Both the position numbers and the translations under genes were made by a program. Under the pieces are notes generated by a model. That model had not been told where the DNA came from, did no database searches, and saw only the letters and a list, made by a program, of their open reading frames with translations. A DNA stretch of 45,988 nt, from positions 1-45,988 of the forward strand of contig JAFRSR010000107.1 in assembly GCA_017427485.1 (NCBI GenBank). Reading direction: 5' to 3'. The stretch is from Kiritimatiellia bacterium (GTDB lineage Bacteria; Verrucomicrobiota; Kiritimatiellia; RFP12; UBA1067). Positions 9,424-17,490 of this stretch are shown here, piece after piece; the first letter of the stretch is position 1; the number at the start of each line of letters is the position of its first letter.

Positions 9424-11235
9424 ATGAAAAAGCGCTCCGCTTTCATTTGCGTCGCGTTGCTTGCATCCGCCGCCTCGGCGACGAACTGGTACGCGTCTCC
9501 CGACGGCACGGGCGGCGGCACGTCGCCCACGGATCGCGGCGAGGTGATCACCACTTCGCAGAAAATGAATACAGGCGACACGATGTATCTTGCGCCTGGC
9601 ACCTACAACCTCGACAAGACCAAGAGCCAAGTAAACAGTTACGGTTCAGGATCCTATATCCGCATTCCGAAAACGAGCACGAGTACGGTAGTCAGCAACC
9701 TGACCTTCATCGGCGAGAGTGACAATCCTGAGGATGTGCGCCTCATCGGTAAGCCTGCGGATGGGATGCGCATTCTCTACTTGCAGTACGGAGGACATGT
9801 GATCCGAAATCTGCTCATTTCCGGCGGCTATACTTCCTATCAAGGTTCGGGAATCTGTATGGGCGATGATCTCCGCGGCGCCAAGCATGTGCAGGCATAC
9901 ACGGCCTCCAACTGCATAGTGGAGAACTGTTCGGTGGGCTACAAAGGAGCGAGCCGCGGCGGTGTGTGGCGCAACTGCGTGATCCGCAACAACACGGTGA
10001 GAAACATAGGATCTGGCGACGGGGAGGGAACGGGGGGCGGTATATACAACGCCACACTCTATGACTGCGTGATCACGAACAATACGGCGGGCTTGTCCGG
10101 TGGTGGCATCGCCGGTGGTGTCGATGGCGGCAGGGAGGCTCCCACCAAAGCGTACAACTGTCTGATTGGCTGGAATAAAGCTCCTTACGGCGGTGGAGCT
10201 GGCGTGTCTACGTCGTTCACCGCGCGGGCGTACTGCCAGCTCTTCAACTGTACGGTCATCAGCAACACGGCATCCCAGATGGGCGGCGGCGCATTCCGTT
10301 GCACGATTTCTAATTCCGTCATTTGCACGAACTACGTATCGCTGGCGGGAAATAATGCGCTTGACGGAACGTTCGCTGCCGGAGGTGGCGTGGCGTATTG
10401 CGACGTCCTCGATTCAACGCTCACTGGCAACACCTGTGTCAAGAACGGTGCGGGTGCGGCGAGGAGCAGCCTGACGGGATGCCGGATCACGAGCAACACC
10501 GCGACGGGCAATGGCGGCGGTGCCTACAACTGTCCGCTCGTAAAGGACTGTGTGCTCGGCAACAACAGAAGCGAGTACGGCGGCGCCGGGTGCATCAGCT
10601 ATTTCGAGAACTGCGTGATGACGAACAACACTGCCAATGTTGAAGGTGGCGCAACCTATAACTCCACGTCGCGCACCTGTATCGTGTCGTGGAACCTTGC
10701 CCAGAGGTACGCCCACGCGCGTGGAGCGCATTACGGAGATATTGTGTGTGGCAACAGAAATAAGGACGGGAGTCAGGCGAGTGGAATTGGCGCAAACGAT
10801 ACGTACGATGGTGAACCTCTCCCCGTCGTCAACTGTACGGTCTGGAACAACACGTACGGGAATTCGAACGTCAGTCGCGCGACGCTGACGAACTCCGTCG
10901 TTTGGAGCGTGACGGAGATGGGCACGCATTCCGCCGTCAACTCCTTCTGGCGGAATGGCACGGTGGCGAACCAGACGGGGTGCATCAGCGGAACGGACAA
11001 GGATCCGATGTTCACGGCTGTCGACGGGACACAGTCGGGTGTGGAAGGAGCGTCTGCGCCTTGGACCGCCTACATGCTCCGGGCGAAATCGCCCTGCTTC
11101 AACAAGGGGATCCTTCTGCCAGGGCAGGCGAGCGAGACGGACGTGCTAGGCAACCCGCGCGTCAAGTACGGCCTGGTCGACATGGGCGCGCTCGAGTGCA
11201 TCCAGTCGCTCGGCACGTACTTCCTCTTCCGCTGA
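9424..11235 (+). CDS. Secreted right-handed parallel beta-helix protein
   Basis: The 603-residue protein has a signal peptide (MKKRSAFICVALLASAASA). Then come about ten degenerate repeats of the form GGG-x-C-x-V-x-NT/SNTA (for example GGGIYNATLYDCVITNNTAG and GGAFRCTISNSVI), which is the ladder pattern of Pmp-like or pectate-lyase-like parallel beta-helices. The C-terminus (SPCFNKGI, VDMGALECI) is common in secreted beta-helix proteins that end with a 'D-x-GA-x-E' cap. No catalytic residues can be assigned. An AAGGAG Shine-Dalgarno precedes the ATG. The gene is divergent from the XylR-type regulator and has its putative operator. It may bind or cleave a polysaccharide; this is inference. Confidence 0.85.
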   Translation: MKKRSAFICVALLASAASATNWYASPDGTGGGTSPTDRGEVITTSQKMNTGDTMYLAPGTYNLDKTKSQVNSYGSGSYIRIPKTSTSTVVSNLTFIGESDNPEDVRLIGKPADGMRILYLQYGGHVIRNLLISGGYTSYQGSGICMGDDLRGAKHVQAYTASNCIVENCSVGYKGASRGGVWRNCVIRNNTVRNIGSGDGEGTGGGIYNATLYDCVITNNTAGLSGGGIAGGVDGGREAPTKAYNCLIGWNKAPYGGGAGVSTSFTARAYCQLFNCTVISNTASQMGGGAFRCTISNSVICTNYVSLAGNNALDGTFAAGGGVAYCDVLDSTLTGNTCVKNGAGAARSSLTGCRITSNTATGNGGGAYNCPLVKDCVLGNNRSEYGGAGCISYFENCVMTNNTANVEGGATYNSTSRTCIVSWNLAQRYAHARGAHYGDIVCGNRNKDGSQASGIGANDTYDGEPLPVVNCTVWNNTYGNSNVSRATLTNSVVWSVTEMGTHSAVNSFWRNGTVANQTGCISGTDKDPMFTAVDGTQSGVEGASAPWTAYMLRAKSPCFNKGILLPGQASETDVLGNPRVKYGLVDMGALECIQSLGTYFLFR

Positions 11236-11266
11236 TCGCCGCCGGCCATCAAACCATCAAACTATC

Positions 11267-11301
11267 AAACACGTTACAGGCGGTTGAATCGCGACGTGTT
11301 T
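11267..11301 (+). terminator. Weak stem-loop after the beta-helix gene
   Basis: AAACACGT at 11267-11274 pairs perfectly with ACGTGTTT at 11294-11301. The loop is long and the following T-tract is interrupted, so a terminator role is uncertain. Confidence 0.3.
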
Positions 11302-11303
11302 TG

Positions 11304-11338
11304 TGTTATACTACCTACGTTATGCCAAATGGTATAAT
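11304..11338 (+). promoter_or_regulatory. Two successive extended -10 elements upstream of the ATPase remnant
   Basis: TGT-TATACT (-10 at 11307-11312) and TGG-TATAAT (-10 at 11333-11338) lie 26 bp apart just ahead of the AAGGAG and ATG of the broken ATPase gene. The promoter therefore looks intact although the gene is not. Confidence 0.55.
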
Positions 11339-11360
11339 CGATGGAGTATAATTCAAGGAG

Positions 11361-11902
11361 ATGGAGATGGAACCTTTCAAGTTCGGGTGCATCGTAGGCG
11401 GAGACCATTATTGCGCGCGTCCGCAGCTCGAAAAGGAGCTGAAGCGCCGTTCGTGGACTTTCTGGTGGAACGTTTCAGGATGGCCAAGAGGTCTGTAGAC
11501 CGGGATTTTGTGCGGATGTTGACGGCCAAGCTAGACGGTGTGCCCGGAGATGTGCAGGAACTCTGCGATGCCCTGTGGTCGGTCACGCAGGACGGAGATG
11601 TCGTTGATGCATCAAGGCTCAATGCCGCATACAAGTACGTCTTTGCTCACGAGGGAGGGTCGTATGAGACGTATCTGCGGTTGTTGACCATTCCGCAGAG
11701 GAAGGTGCTGCGCGCCCTTGCGACAGTCGGTGGCGCTCATGTGAGTTCAGACGACTTTCTTTACGCGGCCGGGAGCCACAACGCTTCGTCGGTGAAGAAG
11801 TCCTTGTTGCGTCTTGTGGATGTAGGCCATGTATATCATTTCAAGGGCGAGTGGAAGTTTGCCAGTCCTTTTTTCTGCGAGTGGGTACGGCGCCGGGCCT
11901 AA
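11361..11902 (+). pseudogene. Remnant of an AAA+ ATPase (archaeal-type ATP-binding protein), core deleted and frameshifted
   Basis: Reading from the ATG at 11361 or 11367 (AAGGAG just upstream) gives MEPFKFGCIVGGDHYCARPQ and LEKELKR, the usual N-terminus of AAA-family ATPases of the archaeal-type (DUF234-related) group. After about position 11440 the frame changes. The other frame, running to the stop at 11902, encodes the normal C-terminal half of the same family: PFVDFLVERF, then VPGDVQELCDALWSVT, a winged-helix segment and FFCEWVRRRA. The Walker A, Walker B and sensor regions are missing. An internal deletion of some 150-200 codons with a frameshift explains this. A longer reading that starts at 11303 in the second frame is artefactual at its N-terminus. 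Confidence 0.7.
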
Positions 11903-11910
11903 CGCATAAG

Positions 11911-11943
11911 CCGTGCGCAAAGAGAAAGATTTTCGTGCGCAAA
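11911..11943 (+). promoter_or_regulatory. Second copy of the putative AraC/XylR-type operator
   Basis: TGCGCAAA at 11914-11921 and 11936-11943, again 22 bp apart, inside a 33-bp box that differs at only two positions from 9303-9335. The last half-site ends 29 bp before the -10 at 11973, the same distance as in the beta-helix promoter. Confidence 0.75.
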
Positions 11944-11969
11944 GAGGCGTGGCGGATTACGGCACGGGA

Positions 11970-11978
11970 TGGTATAAT
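11970..11978 (+). promoter_or_regulatory. Extended -10 promoter of the tandem Gfo/Idh genes
   Basis: TGG-TATAAT (-10 at 11973-11978), about 30 bp upstream of the AAGGAG and ATG at 12009. No -35 consensus at the right place, in keeping with activation from the box at 11911-11943. Confidence 0.65.
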
Positions 11979-12008
11979 GGTGCGCAAACGAACGCAGAAG
12001 GAGCTGAT

Positions 12009-13220
12009 ATGGACATCTCAAGAAAGGACTTCTTCATTGGATCGGCCGCGGTTGTCGCGGCGGCGAGCCTAAAGGCCGCCGCGCCGAATCCGGTTGGCAA
12101 GATCCAGGGCTTCGACGAGTCGAACGAGGCGAAGACGGACGGTCCGTGGGAGCCGTTCAGCGACAAGAAGGTGCGCGTGGGCATCGCCGGCTACGGCGTC
12201 TGCACGTTCGGCGCGGTGTTCTCCTTCCAGGACCACCCGAACGTGGAGGTGGTGGCGGCCACGGACCTTGACCCCGAGCGCTGCAAGAAGCTCGCGCAGG
12301 TCGTCCACGCGAAGCGCACCTACCCCTCCGCCGAGGAGATGATCGACAAGGAAGGCAAGAACATGGATGCCGTGTTCATCGCGACGGACGCGCCGAGCCA
12401 CGCGGACCTCGTGCTGCGCGCGCTCGACCGCGGCTACCACGTCTGCAGCGCCGTCCCGTCGCTCTGGGGCGAGGAGCAGCTCGACCGCGCGCCGAAGATG
12501 ATCGAGGCGGTGAAGAAGTCGGGGCTCGTCTACGCGCTCTTCGAGACGACGGCGTTCCGTCCGCAGTGCATCGCGATGCGGCGCATCTACGAGGCGGGCG
12601 GGTTCGGCGTGCTCGCCTACACGGAAGGCGAGTACTTCCACCTGAAGGACCCGAAGCATCCGATCGGCTCGTACAACGGCTGGCGCGTCGCGTCGCCGCC
12701 GCAGTACTACGCCACCCACTCGAACGGCTTCTACACCTGCATGACGCACAAGGCGTTCACCGAGGTGACGTGCGTGGGCACGCGCGGCACGTTGCCCGAA
12801 TACAGCAAGAACCGCTACGGCAACCCCTTCGCCTCCGAGGTGGCGTTCTACAAGACGGAAGAGGGCGGTTCGGCGCGCATGACGCGCGCCGCGAACCTGC
12901 CGGGCTACAGCGGCGAGCTGGGGCGCTGCTTCGGCACGAAGGGCTGCTTCCGAAACGACCGCTTCGCGGGCGACAACTCGATCGTCAAGAACCTCAAGCT
13001 CGTCCGCGCGGGCCTGCCGCCCGGCGTGAAGAACAACGGCCACCACGGCGGTTCGCACCCGTACCTCACCGATGACTTCCTGCGCGCGATCCTCGTGCCC
13101 GGGCACAAAGTGTGCGTGGACGTGGCGACGGCGCTCAACACGACGGTCTCCGGCGTCTACGCCCACCTCAGCGCGATGAAGGGCGGCGAGACGCTGAAGA
13201 TACCCATCTTCAGCCTTTAA
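12009..13220 (+). CDS. Tat-like secreted Gfo/Idh/MocA family protein, copy 1
   Basis: The 403-residue protein begins MDISRKDFFIGSAAVVAAAS, a Tat-like signal in which the twin arginine is RK. A Rossmann fold follows (VRVGIAGYGVCTFGAVF, residues about 55-72), with the DLDPERCKKLA segment after the second strand. The C-terminal Gfo/Idh/MocA domain has the pattern YYATHSNGFYTC ... EVTCVGT. The usual EKP catalytic motif is replaced by SAVPS. I start at 12009 because AAGGAG and the promoter at 11973 fit this ATG; an upstream in-frame start would lie before the promoter. Family members are NAD(P)-dependent sugar oxidoreductases or glycosidases. The substrate is unknown. It is followed 44 bp later by a close paralogue. 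Confidence 0.88.
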   Translation: MDISRKDFFIGSAAVVAAASLKAAAPNPVGKIQGFDESNEAKTDGPWEPFSDKKVRVGIAGYGVCTFGAVFSFQDHPNVEVVAATDLDPERCKKLAQVVHAKRTYPSAEEMIDKEGKNMDAVFIATDAPSHADLVLRALDRGYHVCSAVPSLWGEEQLDRAPKMIEAVKKSGLVYALFETTAFRPQCIAMRRIYEAGGFGVLAYTEGEYFHLKDPKHPIGSYNGWRVASPPQYYATHSNGFYTCMTHKAFTEVTCVGTRGTLPEYSKNRYGNPFASEVAFYKTEEGGSARMTRAANLPGYSGELGRCFGTKGCFRNDRFAGDNSIVKNLKLVRAGLPPGVKNNGHHGGSHPYLTDDFLRAILVPGHKVCVDVATALNTTVSGVYAHLSAMKGGETLKIPIFSL

Positions 13221-13264
13221 CGCGCATTTGCAAAAGCCGCAAAAGAGATTGGAGCGCAACAACC

Positions 13265-14485
13265 ATGGACATCTCTCGAAAGCATTTCTTCATCGGATCG
13301 GCCGCGGTCATTGCGGCGTCCGGGCTGAAGGCCGCCGTACAGGAGCCGGTGGGCAAGATCCAGGGCTTCGACGAGTCGTTCGAATCGAAGACGGACGGTC
13401 CGTGGGAGCCGTTCAGCGACAAGAAGGTGCGCGTGGGCATCGCCGGGTACGGCGTCTGCACGTTCGGCGCCGTGTTCTCCTTCCAGGACCACCCGAACGT
13501 GGAGGTGGTGGCGGCCACGGACCTCGACCCCGAGCGCTGCAAGAAGCTCGCCGAGGTCGTCCACGCGAAGCGCACCTATCCCTCCGCCGAGGAGATGATC
13601 GACAAGGAAGGCAAGAACATGGACGCCGTGTTCATCGCCACGGACGCGGCGAGCCACGCGGACCTCGTGCTGCGCGCCCTCGACCGCGGCTACCACGTCT
13701 GCAGCGCCGTGCCCGCGCTGCTCGGCGAACGCCAGCTCGACCGCGCGCCGAAGATGGTCGAGGCGGTGAAGAAGTCGGGGCGCGTCTACGCGCTCTTCGA
13801 GACGACGGCATTCCGTCCGCAGGCCATCGCCATGCGTCGCATCTACGAGGCGGGCGGGTTCGGCCAGCTCGCCTACACAGAGGGCGAGTACTTCCACCAC
13901 TCCGATCCGAATTGGAAGTCGATCGGCTCGTACAAGGGCTGGCGGATCGGCCTGCCGCCGCAGTACTATCCCACGCATTCCAACGGATTCTACACCTGCG
14001 TCACGCACGGACACTTCACGGAAGTTTCCTGCGTGGGCACGACAAGCGACCATCCGGTCTACAAGGAGCGGAAGAACCCCTACGGCAACCCGTTCCACAG
14101 CGAGGTGGCGTTCTTCAAGACGAGCGACGGCGGAAGCGCGCGCATGACCGTGGCGTGGGGTTTCCCCGGCTACCACGGCGAGCTGGGGCGCTGCTTCGGC
14201 ACGATGGGCTGCTTCCGCAACGACCGCTTCGCGGGCGACAACTCGATCGTCAAGAACCTCAAGCTCATCCGTGCGGGTCTGCCGCCCGGCATGAATAACA
14301 ACGGCCACCACGGCGGCTCGCACCCGTATCTCACGGATGACTTCCTGCGCGCGATCCTCGTGTCCGGGCACAAGGTGTGCGTGGACGTGGCGACGGCGCT
14401 CAACACCACCGTGGCCGGCGTCTACGCGCACCTCAGCGCGCTGAAGGGCGGCGAAACGCTGAAGATACCAGTGTTTAGTTGCTAG
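13265..14485 (+). CDS. Tat-like secreted Gfo/Idh/MocA family protein, copy 2
   Basis: The 406-residue paralogue of the gene at 12009 matches it over nearly the whole length, including the leader MDISRKHFFIGSAAVIAASG, the start of the Rossmann fold and the C-terminal segment LKIPVFSC. Differences cluster in the substrate-side region (HHSDPNWKSIGSYKGWRIGL; EVSCVGTTSDHPVYK). The EKP motif is again absent (SAVPALLG). A GGAG lies about 10 nt before the ATG; in-frame extensions upstream overlap copy 1 and are not supported. The pair is a recent tandem duplication, likely transcribed together from 11973. Divergence near the active site suggests related but different sugar substrates. Confidence 0.88.
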   Translation: MDISRKHFFIGSAAVIAASGLKAAVQEPVGKIQGFDESFESKTDGPWEPFSDKKVRVGIAGYGVCTFGAVFSFQDHPNVEVVAATDLDPERCKKLAEVVHAKRTYPSAEEMIDKEGKNMDAVFIATDAASHADLVLRALDRGYHVCSAVPALLGERQLDRAPKMVEAVKKSGRVYALFETTAFRPQAIAMRRIYEAGGFGQLAYTEGEYFHHSDPNWKSIGSYKGWRIGLPPQYYPTHSNGFYTCVTHGHFTEVSCVGTTSDHPVYKERKNPYGNPFHSEVAFFKTSDGGSARMTVAWGFPGYHGELGRCFGTMGCFRNDRFAGDNSIVKNLKLIRAGLPPGMNNNGHHGGSHPYLTDDFLRAILVSGHKVCVDVATALNTTVAGVYAHLSALKGGETLKIPVFSC

Positions 14486-14540
14486 CCAGCTGCCCGTGAT
14501 GCGCACGGGAATGTAAATGAGGATGACTTCTGAGTTTTTT

Positions 14541-14624
14541 AGACAGGATTACAGGATTATCAGGATTAACAAGATTATGAAATCAAAAAATCCTGTAAAT
14601 CCTGCAAATCCTGTAATCCTGTCT
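14541..14624. repeat. Inverted repeat built of AGGATT/AATCCT words
   Basis: An 18-bp arm at 14541-14558 is perfectly complementary to 14607-14624. The interior holds further copies of CAGGATT and AATCCTG. A T6 run precedes the left arm. It lies 55 bp after the second Gfo/Idh gene and before the EEP gene, and shares its words with positions 1-40. It may work as a terminator or mark a small non-autonomous element. Confidence 0.7.
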
Positions 14625-14656
14625 CAACAAGTCATAGGCAAGAGAAAGGAATGGTT

Positions 14657-15556
14657 ATGAAAAAGAAAACATCATTGTGTGTGGCTGCGGCGGTATGCCT
14701 GGCGGCATCGGCCGGACAGCCGATGAAGTTCCTCTCGTTCAACATCTGGGGCGACTACTTCAAGAACCCCGTCGGGGAACGCGAGGCCGCCATCGAGTCC
14801 ACGATCCGGCAGTACGCGCCGGACGTCATATCGCTCCAGGAGGTGACGCCCAACTGGTGGAACGGCTCCCTCTTCAAGAACCTCTCCGCCGACTACGGCA
14901 TCGTGCGCGGTGACGAGGAGGCGTCGATGCGCCGCGCCGGCGCGAAGGGTCCGATGAAGCCGCGCTGGATCAACCACGAGCCGCTGCTCTACAGGAAGGA
15001 CCGCCTCGCGCTGCTTGATTCGGGACTCGACTTCTTCCACGTCAGCATGGGCGCGGAGAAGAGCGTCACGTGGGCCGTGCTGGAGGACAAGTCCGACAAG
15101 CGGCGCTTCATCGCGTTCGCGACGCATTTCTGGTACAAGGGCAACGGCGCGGAGAGCGACGCGATCCGCGAGTACAACGCCCTGCAGATCATGTGGCGTC
15201 TCTCGGAGCTCCGCCACAAATGGGGCGACCTGCCCGTGATCGGCGGCGGCGACCTCAACGCCAAGCCCGGCGCGCTCGCGCACGGCGTGTTCGAGCGCAA
15301 CGGGTTCGTCAATGCCGCCGACGCGGCGGACGTCCGCTCGCCGCACTGTTCGCACCACGGCGACCCCAAGCGCGGCGCGGACGGCAAGTACCACGGCAAG
15401 CTTCGTCCGCCGGACTACGACAAGCCCGAGAACTCCATCGACCACGTCCTCTACACGAAGGGCGTCCACGGCCTGAAGCACGAAATCGGCACCGACCAGG
15501 CGGCGCTCGACGCCTCCGACCACTCGCCCGTGCTCGTCGAGTTCGAACTGCGCTGA
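14657..15556 (+). CDS. Secreted endonuclease/exonuclease/phosphatase (EEP) family protein
   Basis: The 299-residue protein has a signal peptide (MKKKTSLCVAAAVCLAASAG) and an EEP (DNase I-like) fold. Motifs are FLSFNIWGDYF (metal-binding Asn), DVISLQEVTP (metal-binding Glu), GGGDLNAKPGA, ENSIDHVLY and ASDHSPVLVEF (catalytic His). All canonical residues are present, so it is probably an active phosphodiesterase or phosphatase of the periplasm. The substrate is open: nucleic acid, phospholipid or sugar phosphate. I prefer the ATG at 14657 over that at 14651, because AAAGGA then lies at a normal 6-nt distance. Confidence 0.88.
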   Translation: MKKKTSLCVAAAVCLAASAGQPMKFLSFNIWGDYFKNPVGEREAAIESTIRQYAPDVISLQEVTPNWWNGSLFKNLSADYGIVRGDEEASMRRAGAKGPMKPRWINHEPLLYRKDRLALLDSGLDFFHVSMGAEKSVTWAVLEDKSDKRRFIAFATHFWYKGNGAESDAIREYNALQIMWRLSELRHKWGDLPVIGGGDLNAKPGALAHGVFERNGFVNAADAADVRSPHCSHHGDPKRGADGKYHGKLRPPDYDKPENSIDHVLYTKGVHGLKHEIGTDQAALDASDHSPVLVEFELR

Positions 15557-15583
15557 CGCACGTCTATCAGAACGAGGAATTTT

Positions 15584-15592
15584 TGGTATAAT
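15584..15592 (+). promoter_or_regulatory. Extended -10 promoter of the heparinase-like gene
   Basis: TGG-TATAAT (-10 at 15587-15592). The predicted start near 15599-15600 gives a very short leader holding AAAGGA before the ATG at 15616. Confidence 0.65.
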
Positions 15593-15615
15593 TTCTGCCT
15601 GTGAAAGGAATCGTC

Positions 15616-17487
15616 ATGAAGAAAGCACTTGTGGCCCTCGCTCTCGCCGCGCTGGCGGGCGCGGCATTTGCCCGCAGGCCGAACTCAAACGACATGCCGG
15701 ACGCGGCACGTCCCGAGATCGCCGCTGCCGTGGAACGCGCGGCGCAGAAGCCGCATCCGCGCCTGTTCGCGGACGACGCGGGCTTCGCGCGTATCAAGGC
15801 GCGCGCGGAATCGGACGAACTGGTGAAGCTCGCCGCGGAACATGTGCGCGCCATCGCCGACATGATGGTGCCCACGCCGCCGTCCGAGCGCATCAAGGAG
15901 GGCAAGCGCCTCCTCACCGTGAGCCGCACCGCGCTCTACCGCATCGCCACGCTCGCCATGGCGTATCGCCTCTATAGCAACAAGGCGCACCTCGACCGCG
16001 CCGTCGCGGAGCTGCGCGCCGTCTGCGCGTTCGAGGACTGGAATCCGTCCCACTTCCTCGACGTGGGCGAGATGTCGCTCGCCGTCGCCATCGGCTACGA
16101 CTGGCTCTACAACGACCTCGACGAGGCGACGCGCAAGGAAATCGCCGCCGGTCTGCGCCGCCATGGCCTCGAGGCGGGGCTTATGAGGCTGTGGTGGATC
16201 CGCGCATCCAACAACTGGGGACAGGTCTGCCACGCCGGCATCCTTTCCGCCGCGCTTGCGCTCGCGGAGGAGAACCCGTCGGAAGCGGCCCGCTTCGTGC
16301 AACGCGCCGTGGACAACCTCCCCATCTCCATGAAGGCGCTCGCCCCGAACGGCAACTATCCGGAGGGCCCGGGCTACTGGAGCTACGGCATGCACTTCAA
16401 TGTCATCGCCATCGCGCTCCTGGAGGGCACGCTGGGCAGCGATTTCGGCCTTGCGTCGAAGCCGGGCTTCCGCGAGGCGGGATTCTATCCCGACATCGTG
16501 ACGGGTCCGAGCGGGCAAGCCTTCAACTATGCGGACGGCGGGGCCGGGAGGCGCGGTACCCACCCGGCGCTCTGGTGGTTTGCGAAACGGTTCAAGTCCC
16601 CGGACGTCCTGCGCTACCAGGAACTTGCCAATTTCAAGGCGTATGCCGCGCGGCGCGACAAGGGGATCGTGCGCAAGGGGCACCGGCTGTTCCCGTTCGT
16701 CCTGTTCTGGATCGAGACGCCGCCACCATCGAGCGAGCCGTCGCGTCTGCCGCTCGTGTGGGACGGGCAGGGTCCCGTGCCGATCACGATCCAGCGGTCG
16801 AGCTGGAACGACGACGAGGCTCTGTTCGTGGGCCTGAAGGGCGGCAGCCCCTCGGGTCCCCACGGCCACATGGACGCCGGGTCGTTCGTGTTGGACACGA
16901 AGGGCGTGCGCTGGGCGGTCGACCTCGGCGCCGAGGGCTACTACGGCGTCGAAAAGCGCGGCATGAACCTCTGGAGTTCCGCGCAGGACTCCGACCGGTG
17001 GAAGATCTTCCGTCTTAGCACCTGGGGACACAACGTGCTCATGCTCGACGGCTGCCAGCAGGACGTGAAGGGGAGCGCCAAGTTCGTGCACGTCCGCACG
17101 GAGCCGCCCAGCGAAGTGGCGATCGACCTCTCCTCGCTCTACACGAACGCGACCGAGGTGCTGCGCGGCGGCAAGATGTCCGCCGACGGCAAGCGCTACG
17201 TGCTGAACGACATCGTGCGCGGGTTTCGTCCGGGCGGCGAGGTGCGCTGGAGCATGCTGACGCACGCGGAGACGCAGGTGGACGGCACGACGGTTGTTCT
17301 GAAACAGGGCGGTCAGACGATGCGTCTCGCCCAGACGGGACGCGATACGGGGGCATGGTCCGTGGCACCGGCCAAGGGGCCGAACGAGTGGGATTCGCCG
17401 AACAGGGGCTGTTCGCAGCTCACGTTCAAAGTCAAGGCCGACGCGTCGGGCGAGGCTCGGCTGGGAGTGACGTTCACGCGCGAGTGA
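15616..17487 (+). CDS. Secreted heparinase II/III family polysaccharide lyase-like protein
   Basis: The 623-residue protein has a signal peptide (MKKALVALALAALAGAAFA). An N-terminal alpha/alpha-toroid (about residues 40-330) carries the motifs NNWGQVCHAG and NYPEGPGYWSYG. A C-terminal beta-sandwich (from about residue 390) has HGHMDAGSFVLD and VDLGAEGYYG. This is the layout of the heparinase II/III and oligo-alginate lyase families (PL12/15/17/21), whose catalytic Asn, Tyr and His lie in such motifs. It should cleave uronic acid-containing glycans by beta-elimination; the actual glycan cannot be told. Start: AAAGGA lies 6 nt before the ATG at 15616; a GTG at 15601 in frame sits on the transcription start. 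The stop is followed after 3 nt by the metallophosphoesterase gene. Confidence 0.88.
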   Translation: MKKALVALALAALAGAAFARRPNSNDMPDAARPEIAAAVERAAQKPHPRLFADDAGFARIKARAESDELVKLAAEHVRAIADMMVPTPPSERIKEGKRLLTVSRTALYRIATLAMAYRLYSNKAHLDRAVAELRAVCAFEDWNPSHFLDVGEMSLAVAIGYDWLYNDLDEATRKEIAAGLRRHGLEAGLMRLWWIRASNNWGQVCHAGILSAALALAEENPSEAARFVQRAVDNLPISMKALAPNGNYPEGPGYWSYGMHFNVIAIALLEGTLGSDFGLASKPGFREAGFYPDIVTGPSGQAFNYADGGAGRRGTHPALWWFAKRFKSPDVLRYQELANFKAYAARRDKGIVRKGHRLFPFVLFWIETPPPSSEPSRLPLVWDGQGPVPITIQRSSWNDDEALFVGLKGGSPSGPHGHMDAGSFVLDTKGVRWAVDLGAEGYYGVEKRGMNLWSSAQDSDRWKIFRLSTWGHNVLMLDGCQQDVKGSAKFVHVRTEPPSEVAIDLSSLYTNATEVLRGGKMSADGKRYVLNDIVRGFRPGGEVRWSMLTHAETQVDGTTVVLKQGGQTMRLAQTGRDTGAWSVAPAKGPNEWDSPNRGCSQLTFKVKADASGEARLGVTFTRE

Positions 17488-17490
17488 CGG

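Noticed and set aside
11913..12008. Upstream start for the first Gfo/Idh gene
   Set aside because: The extension would contain the operator box and the -10 at 11973; AAGGAG supports the ATG at 12009.
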